DNA of 9,836 nucleotides from Candidatus Magasanikiibacteriota bacterium (GTDB lineage: Bacteria; Patescibacteriota; Patescibacteriia; Magasanikbacterales; UBA10003), in contig JAPLWR010000039.1 in the NCBI GenBank assembly GCA_026396495.1, positions 15,421 through 25,256 of the forward strand, written 5' to 3'. Positions 1 to 5,098 of the stretch are shown here, one piece after another. Numbering within the stretch: position 1 is the first letter of the stretch; each line of letters begins with the position of its first letter. A program made the position numbers and the translations under genes. The notes under the pieces are model-generated. The model saw only the letters and a program-made list of their open reading frames with translations. It ran no database searches and was not told the origin of the DNA.

Positions 1-81
1 AAAAAAGGCCTGAGCTTCTTCTGGATTTTTGAGCTTAAGAATGGCTTGAAAAAGATTTTTAGTTAATTGTGCTTGGTTCAT
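1..81 (-). CDS. TrpR/YerC-YecD family regulator, N-terminal fragment
   Basis: The minus strand from an ATG at 81-79 reads MNQAQLTKNLFQAILKLKNP followed by EEAQAFF, 27 codons open to the window edge. The pattern of an N-terminal helix, 'ILKLKNPEEAQAFF' and then presumably a 'DLCT/LT..EI' segment matches the start of the YerC/YecD branch of TrpR-like helix-turn-helix proteins, which are usually about 100 residues. The DNA-binding helices would lie outside the window, so the assignment rests on the N-terminus only. No Shine-Dalgarno motif precedes the ATG. A well-formed promoter lies about 40 bases upstream, so the gene is probably expressed separately from the phosphoesterase gene behind it. 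What it regulates cannot be told from here. Confidence 0.62.
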   Translation of the reverse strand, partial: MNQAQLTKNLFQAILKLKNPEEAQAFF

Positions 82-118
82 AGAGGCTTTACTTTAATAA
101 AGTGCTTTACTAAGATAA

Positions 119-147
119 AGTATAACATGAAACTAAAAAGCGGTCAA
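119..147 (-). promoter_or_regulatory. Promoter for the TrpR/YerC-like gene
   Basis: On the minus strand TTGACC (147-142) and TATACT (124-119) are separated by exactly 17 bp, with an extended -10 TG one base before TATACT. The start point is predicted near 112, giving a leader of about 30 nt. The -35 lies inside the terminator hairpin of the upstream phosphoesterase gene. Confidence 0.72.
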
Positions 148-154
148 GGACCGC
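135..154 (-). terminator. Intrinsic terminator of the DHH phosphoesterase gene
   Basis: On the minus strand a perfect 6-bp stem GCGGTC/GACCGC with loop CTT is followed directly by TTTTT. It lies about 33 bases past the stop codon of the phosphoesterase gene. The stem also holds the -35 hexamer of the next gene. Confidence 0.75.
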
Positions 155-155
155 C

Positions 156-164
156 TGTGGATAA
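156..164 (-). promoter_or_regulatory. Consensus DnaA box
   Basis: TGTGGATAA on the plus strand is TTATCCACA on the minus strand, the perfect 9-mer DnaA box of many bacteria. It sits between the phosphoesterase stop codon and its terminator. A single box is not an origin. A second identical box in the same orientation lies at 6760-6768. Confidence 0.4.
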
Positions 165-186
165 AGTGGAAGTGGTATTTAAAGTT

Positions 187-1149
187 TTAAACTACTTGCC
201 AGATCCCGTCTTTTTCTTCTAATTGGCCTTTGATAGAAAAACCAGCGGCTTTGGCATGTCCGCCACCACCAAAGATTTGGGCAATCTTGCTAACGTCCGT
301 ATCAGGGTGAGTAGTGCGCAAACTTCCTTTAATAACCCCATTATCTTTTTCTTTGAGTAACATAATAATTTTAGCACCAGAAAGATTATTTAAAAAATTA
401 GCCAAACCTTCTATTTCTTCCTCTTCTATTTTATTATTAGCCAAATCTTCTTTAGTGATTACAGCGGTGGCTATATCGTATTGTTCATTTTTTTGAAGAC
501 GACTAAAAACATGGCCCCAAAGTTTCAATCCTTCTAAGGTTTTGTTTTTTAAAGTGTAACCTTGGATCAAACGTAAGTTGGCACCAGCACTCATGAGGCG
601 ACTAGCAATTTTTAATGAAGAAGCCGATGTGGCTGGGTTAGTGAAGTGGCCGGTATCAGTCACGATGCCAGTTAAAAGACAGGTGGCCAAATGTTTATCA
701 ATATCAATATCGTTCACTTGAAAAAAACGGTACAAAACTTCTGTAGTAGAAGCAGCATCAGCAATCACCAAATTGTGATGGCCATAAAATTGATTGGTGG
801 CGTGATGATCGATGTTAATAATAGTAGGTGAGTATTCTAAATTTTTTAGATGATTTTCTACTCCAGCATAAAGCAAGTCACCTGAATCAAAAACCACCAC
901 TACATCAAAATAATGTTTTTGAAAAATTTCTGGGTCCATGACAAAGTATTCTAAGTGGGGGAGGAAGGCCAAATTTTTATTAAGAGGAGTAGCACAAAAA
1001 GCCGTGTGATTTTTGTTCACGGTTCTTAAATATTGCATTAGAGCGCAGGCGCTAGAGAGGGTGTCTCCGTCCGGGTTTTTGTGGGAAACAATAAGGATGT
1101 TTTCTGCTCCAAGCAGCTCTTGGTGAATTTTTTTAGCTTCAGTTATCAT
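187..1149 (-). CDS. nrnA: DHH/DHHA1 phosphoesterase, NrnA-like oligoribonuclease/pAp phosphatase
   Basis: This 320-residue protein has the DHH-family metal-binding motifs in order: SHKNPDGDTLSSA (22-34), VVFDSGD (85-91), IDHHATN (113-119) and GIVTDTGHF (161-169). The C-terminal DHHA1 domain carries the glycine-rich GGGGHAKAAG (294-303). Length and motif order fit the NrnA family, cytosolic manganese-dependent enzymes that degrade very short RNAs and, in many members, remove the 3' phosphate of pAp. Substrate preference cannot be read from sequence; a c-di-AMP-type phosphodiesterase or another small DHH enzyme remains possible. The ATG at 1149 is preceded by no Shine-Dalgarno motif. The gene has its own promoter, which overlaps the divergent smc promoter, and a clear terminator downstream, so it looks monocistronic. 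Confidence 0.88.
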   Translation of the reverse strand: MITEAKKIHQELLGAENILIVSHKNPDGDTLSSACALMQYLRTVNKNHTAFCATPLNKNLAFLPHLEYFVMDPEIFQKHYFDVVVVFDSGDLLYAGVENHLKNLEYSPTIINIDHHATNQFYGHHNLVIADAASTTEVLYRFFQVNDIDIDKHLATCLLTGIVTDTGHFTNPATSASSLKIASRLMSAGANLRLIQGYTLKNKTLEGLKLWGHVFSRLQKNEQYDIATAVITKEDLANNKIEEEEIEGLANFLNNLSGAKIIMLLKEKDNGVIKGSLRTTHPDTDVSKIAQIFGGGGHAKAAGFSIKGQLEEKDGIWQVV

Positions 1150-1175
1150 TTATTAGTCTTTAAGGTAATCAAGGG

Positions 1176-1204
1176 AGTATAACTGACTTGGCGTTTTAAG
1201 TCAA
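1176..1204 (-). promoter_or_regulatory. Promoter for the DHH phosphoesterase gene
   Basis: Minus strand TTGACT (1204-1199), 17 bp, TATACT (1181-1176). The start is predicted near 1169, about 20 nt before the ATG. It physically overlaps the smc promoter on the other strand. Confidence 0.7.
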
Positions 1205-1216
1205 GACTGATATAAT
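1188..1216 (+). promoter_or_regulatory. Promoter for smc
   Basis: TTGGCG (1188-1193), 17 bp, TATAAT (1211-1216), with an extended -10 TG at 1208-1209. The start is predicted near 1223, leaving a leader of about 18 nt. It interleaves with the minus-strand promoter at 1176-1204, so one RNA polymerase would block the other. Confidence 0.68.
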
Positions 1217-1240
1217 AGTTCTGTTAATTGCCTTATAATT

Positions 1241-3505
1241 ATGTACTTACAGCGTTTAGAAATTCATGGATTTAAGTCTTTTGCCCAAAAGACTGTTTTG
1301 GAGTTTTTGACACCTCAAAATACCAAGAAAGGCATTACCTCTATTGTAGGGCCAAATGGGTCTGGAAAAAGCAATGTAGCTGACGCTATTCGTTGGGTTT
1401 TAGGTGAACAATCTTTAAAGACCTTACGTGGTAAAAAGAGCGAGGATGTAATTTTTGCTGGCTCGGATAAAAAGGCGCGTTTGGGGGTAGCCGAGGTTTC
1501 TTTGGTGTTGAATAATGAAGATAATGAGGCACCGATTGATATGTCTGAAGTGGTTATTACTAGACGTATTTATCGTGATGGTAATAGCGAATATTTGATT
1601 AATAATCATCAGGCCAGGTTGCAGGATATTGTGATGCTTTTGGCTAGAGCCAGGTTTGGTCAAAAAAATTATTTGGTTATTGGCCAGGGTATGGCTGATT
1701 ATATTTTGCGGGCCACACCAACCGAACGCAAAGAATTATTAGATGAAGCCGCTGGGATTAAAGAACTGCAAATTAAAAGACAGATGTCTTTTAATAAATT
1801 AGAATCTTCTCAAAATAATTTGGTGCAGGCTGAAGGAATTTTAAAAGAGATTGAGCCACGGCTTAAATATTTACAACGTCAAACCAGGCGCTTAGCTGAA
1901 AGAGAAGTAGTAGAACAGGATTTGCGTGATTTACAAAAAAAATATTACGGTCATTTGTGGAATAATTTAGCCGTGCGTTTAGGAGAATTTTCTAAGCAGT
2001 ACGCACGGGTAGATGAAGAATTACAAAAAAAGAAAAGTGAACAACAAGAAATATTAAATCGTTTTAAAAATTTAGAAGAAAAAACAGTTGCCTCGCAAGA
2101 ATTTTTGGATTTGCAAAAAAAATACGAAGAAGTTTTATCTGCTCGTAGCCGGGTTCAGGAAAAGAAATTTAAGATGCAGAGTCAGTTAGAATTATTGCGG
2201 GTGCGTGCAGAAAGGGTAGTGGGCGGAGGGGCCATGTCCTATGATAATATTATTGTTGAACTAGAAGTTTTATTAAAAGACCAAGAAGATTTAATCAATA
2301 AGGTAGCAGCTGTAAAAACTTTGGCGGACTTGCCAGCTTTACAAAAAATATCAGTAGGTACTAAAGAAAAAACCGCAGCTTTGTTAACTAAAATTAAAAA
2401 TCCCAGTGGCACCAAAAAAGAATATGTGCCAGATGTGGCTTTGGTTAAAGAATTAACAGATTTAGATGCAGAATTACAGAAATTAGCGCAAGAAATTACC
2501 TCTGTTAATAAAGCCATGCAGGATTTAAATGAAGCTGAAAAACAAAAGAAGGGTGAAATTTTTGAGTTACAAAGAATTTTACAAGCCAAACAATTAGAGG
2601 TGCACAGAGTAGAACAAGAATTAAATGGCGTGCAAATAGAATTGGCTAAATTAGAAACTAGACGTGATGGTTTGGCAGAGGAAATTAGTTTGGAAATGGG
2701 AGAATTAGCTTCCGAGGTTAAATTACAACCTCAGGTTGTGGAACCAATTTTGCCAGAGGAAATTCAGCCTCAGATTTATAAATTAAAACATCAACTAGAA
2801 TTGATTGGTGGGATTGATCAGGAGATTGTGGCCGAGCATAAAGAAACAGAGGAACGTTTTAATTTTTTATCAACTCAAATTACAGATTTACACAAAGCTA
2901 TTGAAGATGTTATCTCTACTATTAGTGATTTAGATAGAGTAATGAAAGAAAAGCGTGATGATGCCATGCATAAAATTAATGATGAGTTTGATCGCTTCTT
3001 TAAAATTTTGTTTAATGGTGGATCAGCCAAACTGATAATGCTTTATGAGGATCCAACCAAAAAAGTAGAAGAGGAGGGTTTAGAAATAGAAGAACCAGAA
3101 GAATCAAAGGCCCAAGATTTGTTACAACAAAATGGCGAGCCAATTTTAGTGGGGATAGATATTCAAGCCACGCCGCCAGGTAAAAGAATTAAAGATATTA
3201 ATATTTTGTCTGGTGGAGAAAGGGCTTTGGCTTCAGTGGCCTTGATTTGCGCTATTTTATCTTACAGTCCGTCTCCCTTTGTGGTTTTAGATGAAGTAGA
3301 CGCTGCCTTGGATGAATCTAATTCCATGCGTTTGGCAGAAATTATTGATCAATTATCAGCTAGAACTCAATTTATTGTCATTACTCATAACCGCGCCACC
3401 ATGACTAAAGCTCAGGTATTATATGGTGTAACTATGGGGGACGACGGCATTTCCCGTCTTTTATCTGTTAAATTAGAAGAGGCGGAGAAATTAGTTAAAA
3501 GATAG
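1241..3505 (+). CDS. smc: Short SMC-family chromosome-organising ATPase without a recognisable hinge
   Basis: This 754-residue protein has both halves of an SMC ATPase head. The N-terminal half has Walker A GPNGSGKS (37-44) and the SMC-typical segment 'VIGQGMADYIL...ERKELLDEAAGI'. The C-terminal half has the signature LSGGERA (656-662), Walker B VVLDE (681-685) and a D-loop near 689-692. Between them are two coiled-coil arms (about 170-325 and 400-590). They are joined by a short stretch (about 328-398) with no recognisable SMC hinge. Canonical bacterial SMC is near 1,150-1,200 residues, with longer arms and a hinge of about 150 residues. An acidic insert (about 606-637) lies just before the signature motif. 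SMC proteins entrap and fold DNA with kleisin ScpA and ScpB, neither of which is encoded here. The start is the first ATG after the promoter, and the sequence begins at the usual 'YLQRLEIHGFKSF'. Confidence 0.9.
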   Translation: MYLQRLEIHGFKSFAQKTVLEFLTPQNTKKGITSIVGPNGSGKSNVADAIRWVLGEQSLKTLRGKKSEDVIFAGSDKKARLGVAEVSLVLNNEDNEAPIDMSEVVITRRIYRDGNSEYLINNHQARLQDIVMLLARARFGQKNYLVIGQGMADYILRATPTERKELLDEAAGIKELQIKRQMSFNKLESSQNNLVQAEGILKEIEPRLKYLQRQTRRLAEREVVEQDLRDLQKKYYGHLWNNLAVRLGEFSKQYARVDEELQKKKSEQQEILNRFKNLEEKTVASQEFLDLQKKYEEVLSARSRVQEKKFKMQSQLELLRVRAERVVGGGAMSYDNIIVELEVLLKDQEDLINKVAAVKTLADLPALQKISVGTKEKTAALLTKIKNPSGTKKEYVPDVALVKELTDLDAELQKLAQEITSVNKAMQDLNEAEKQKKGEIFELQRILQAKQLEVHRVEQELNGVQIELAKLETRRDGLAEEISLEMGELASEVKLQPQVVEPILPEEIQPQIYKLKHQLELIGGIDQEIVAEHKETEERFNFLSTQITDLHKAIEDVISTISDLDRVMKEKRDDAMHKINDEFDRFFKILFNGGSAKLIMLYEDPTKKVEEEGLEIEEPEESKAQDLLQQNGEPILVGIDIQATPPGKRIKDINILSGGERALASVALICAILSYSPSPFVVLDEVDAALDESNSMRLAEIIDQLSARTQFIVITHNRATMTKAQVLYGVTMGDDGISRLLSVKLEEAEKLVKR

Positions 3506-3512
3506 CTAGCCC

Positions 3513-3541
3513 TTGACTAATTTATCTTTTTTCTCTATACT
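3513..3541 (+). promoter_or_regulatory. Promoter for rpsP
   Basis: TTGACT (3513-3518), 17 bp, TATACT (3536-3541), starting only 8 bases after the smc stop codon. The start is predicted near 3548, a leader of about 28 nt. No terminator is visible between smc and this promoter. Confidence 0.72.
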
Positions 3542-3575
3542 GTAAATACTTAAAATTAAAGGTAAATTTTTTATT

Positions 3576-3944
3576 ATGTTGACTATTAAATTAGCCAGAT
3601 TCGGCAAAGCTAAAGAACCTACTTTCAGATTGATCTTGACTGAAAAAACCAAAAATCCTAATAGTGCTTATTTGGAAAATTTGGGTTCTTATGATGCTCG
3701 TAAGAAAGTTATTGTTTTAAAAGCTGACAGAATTACTTATTGGATTAGCAAGGGAGCTCAAACTACCACTACTATTCATAATTTGTTAGTTGATCAAAAA
3801 GTTATTTCTGGTGACAAGATCAAAAAAGTTAAATTAACTGCCAGACGTAAGGTTAAATTAGCTGAAAAAAAGAAAGCAGCTGAAACCAAGGCTACAGAAG
3901 TTAAACCTGTTGAAGCCGCTCCTGCTGAAGTTAAGGCTGAATAA
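3576..3944 (+). CDS. rpsP: 30S ribosomal protein S16
   Basis: The 122-residue product begins MLTIKLARFGKAKEPTFRLI, the usual S16 start. It continues with the family pattern of a variable loop, 'LENLGSYDARKK', 'ADRITYWISKGAQTTTTIHNLL' and a short basic end. S16 is a small-subunit protein that binds 16S rRNA early in assembly. The conserved core ends near residue 85. The last 35 or so residues are a low-complexity tail rich in K, A, E, V and P, common in S16 but variable in length. An AAAGG run lies 13-14 bases before the ATG, rather far for a Shine-Dalgarno interaction. It is followed by khpA, the usual partner, with no terminator between them, so read-through is likely in addition to the khpA promoter. 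Confidence 0.93.
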   Translation: MLTIKLARFGKAKEPTFRLILTEKTKNPNSAYLENLGSYDARKKVIVLKADRITYWISKGAQTTTTIHNLLVDQKVISGDKIKKVKLTARRKVKLAEKKKAAETKATEVKPVEAAPAEVKAE

Positions 3945-3966
3945 AAAGTAGTAACTTGCTATTAGA

Positions 3967-3995
3967 TTGGCTTTTGAAAGAAAATGTATTATACT
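3967..3995 (+). promoter_or_regulatory. Promoter for khpA
   Basis: TTGGCT (3967-3972), 17 bp, TATACT (3990-3995). The start is predicted near 4002, right at the base of the folded leader at 4003-4043. This gives khpA a leader of about 73 nt, the longest of the protein genes here. Confidence 0.62.
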
Positions 3996-4002
3996 GTTTA
4001 TA

Positions 4003-4043
4003 GTCCTGGGTGAGGGAAAAACCCATGCGCCAGTCGACAGGAC
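4003..4043 (+). promoter_or_regulatory. Structured leader RNA of khpA
   Basis: GTCCTG (4003-4008) pairs with CAGGAC (4038-4043). Inside, GGTG (4009-4012) pairs with CGCC (4028-4031) and GGG (4014-4016) with CCC (4022-4024) around an AAAAA loop. AGTCGA is left as a one-sided bulge. A competing 5-bp stem, TGGGT (4007-4011) with ACCCA (4021-4025), excludes the base of this fold. I do not recognise it as a known riboswitch class, and no U-tract follows, so any control would act on translation or RNA stability. Confidence 0.5.
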
Positions 4044-4074
4044 CTTTAAAAAAGAGAATTAATCAGAGAAGTTT

Positions 4075-4395
4075 ATGACAACCAATGCCGATCAACAGTT
4101 TGTAGAAATGGTCGTCCGGGCAATCGTTGGTAATCCGGAAGATGTCAAAACCGAACGCACCGTTGATGAGAGAGGTGTTTTAATCACTCTCCACATTAAC
4201 CCAGCTGATATGGGTTATGTCATCGGTCGCCAAGGTCAAACTGCCAGATCCATTCGTACTCTTTTGAAGATCGTAGGCGCTAAGAATAACGCCCACGTGA
4301 ATCTAAAGATTTACGAACCGGAAGGTTCCCGCGGTCCTCGTCCAAGACCCGTAGAAGCGGTGGACACTTCAGCAGTAGATGATTTGAATATCTAA
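4075..4395 (+). CDS. khpA: KH-domain RNA-binding protein KhpA
   Basis: This 106-residue protein is a single type II KH domain. The sequence 'LHINPADMGYVIGRQGQTARSIRTLL' includes the GXXG loop GRQG (51-54), which contacts the RNA backbone, followed by 'KIVGAKNNAHVNLKIYEPEG'. KhpA usually forms a complex with KhpB/Jag and affects RNA fate and cell-envelope growth in Gram-positive bacteria; no khpB is in this window. The C-terminal 25 or so residues, rich in R and P then acidic, extend past the minimal domain of about 75-80 residues. Position between rpsP and trmD is the classic one and supports the call. Base use is richer in G and C than the flanking genes (5 of 8 Ile codons are ATC). A GAGAAG run sits only 3 bases before the ATG, too close to be a normal ribosome-binding site. 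Confidence 0.93.
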   Translation: MTTNADQQFVEMVVRAIVGNPEDVKTERTVDERGVLITLHINPADMGYVIGRQGQTARSIRTLLKIVGAKNNAHVNLKIYEPEGSRGPRPRPVEAVDTSAVDDLNI

Positions 4396-4406
4396 ATTCG
4401 ACAATT

Positions 4407-4440
4407 AAAACAATCCCGAGTAATCGGGGTTGTTTTGTTT
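4407..4440 (+). terminator. Intrinsic terminator after khpA
   Basis: A 13-bp stem, AAAACAATCCCGA (4407-4419) with TCGGGGTTGTTTT (4424-4436), has one G-T wobble, a GTAA loop and a trailing GTTT. It starts 11 bases after the khpA stop codon. The A-rich left arm could also work in reverse. Confidence 0.8.
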
Positions 4441-4458
4441 AGAGATTTAGTTTATTAT
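4430..4458 (+). promoter_or_regulatory. Candidate promoter for trmD
   Basis: TTGTTT (4430-4435), 17 bp, TATTAT (4453-4458). The -35 lies in the right arm of the khpA terminator. The predicted start near 4465 would leave only about 4 nt before the ATG, making the message almost leaderless. The -10 is weaker than in the other promoters here. Confidence 0.45.
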
Positions 4459-4468
4459 TAAGACAACT

Positions 4469-5098
4469 ATGCAATTTGATATATTAACAATTTTCCCCAA
4501 AATCATTGAAGATTATGCCGGAGAGAGCATTTTAAAAAGAGGTGTTGCTGCCGGTATTATTAAAATAGTTGCTCATGATTTTAGAAAGTTTACTACAGAT
4601 AAACATCATAAAGTTGACGATAGTCCTTATGGAGGAGGAGCGGGGATGGTTTTAAAAGTAGATCCAATTTATAATTGTTTGGAGTCTTTAGGTTTAGTTA
4701 AAGATGGTAAGAAAAAAAAACAGGCCGGTACCAAAATAATTATCATGGATCCGGCCGGTAAAAAATTTGATCAAAAAAAAGCTAAACAATTTAGTAAATT
4801 AAAAAAGTTAGTGGTGATTTGCGGACGCTACGAAGGTTTTGATGAACGGGTTTATAAATTTGTAGATGAAAAAATTTCTATTGGGGATTATGTTTTGTCC
4901 GGTGGGGAGCTAGGAGCTATGGTAGTTACAGAAGCAACAGCTAGATTGTTGCCTGGTGTCTTGGGTAACGAGGAATCTTTAAAAGAAGAAACTTTTGAAA
5001 GTAAAGAGAAAATGGGCATAGCTGAATATCCACACTATACTCGTCCATCTGGAAACCATAAGAAAATTTATGAGTGGAGGATTAAAAAAAGCCGTTAA
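4469..5098 (+). CDS. trmD: tRNA (guanine-N1-)-methyltransferase TrmD, shortened
   Basis: TrmD methylates N1 of guanine 37 next to the anticodon of certain tRNAs, using S-adenosylmethionine, and so prevents frameshifting. The SPOUT trefoil-knot motifs are intact: DDSPYGGGAGM (50-60), ICGRYEGFDERV (117-128), SIGDYVLSGGEL (137-148), 'LLPGVLGNEES', and EYPHYTRP (186-193). Two departures stand out. TRP (191-193) is followed at once by SGNHKKIYEWR, whereas E. coli TrmD has about 13 residues between them (a segment ending in VPPVLL). The protein also ends at residue 209, while the family usually continues for 20-40 more after 'EWR'. The reading frame is unbroken, so this is a shortened form rather than a broken gene. 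Its last 29 bases overlap the next gene. Confidence 0.9.
   Translation: MQFDILTIFPKIIEDYAGESILKRGVAAGIIKIVAHDFRKFTTDKHHKVDDSPYGGGAGMVLKVDPIYNCLESLGLVKDGKKKKQAGTKIIIMDPAGKKFDQKKAKQFSKLKKLVVICGRYEGFDERVYKFVDEKISIGDYVLSGGELGAMVVTEATARLLPGVLGNEESLKEETFESKEKMGIAEYPHYTRPSGNHKKIYEWRIKKSR

Noticed and set aside
314..496. 60-residue plus-strand open frame
   Set aside because: It is antisense within the phosphoesterase gene, whose family motifs are clear, and it has no promoter or start signals.
1424..2589. Minus-strand open frames inside smc
   Set aside because: Shadows of the conserved SMC coding strand with no recognisable motifs.
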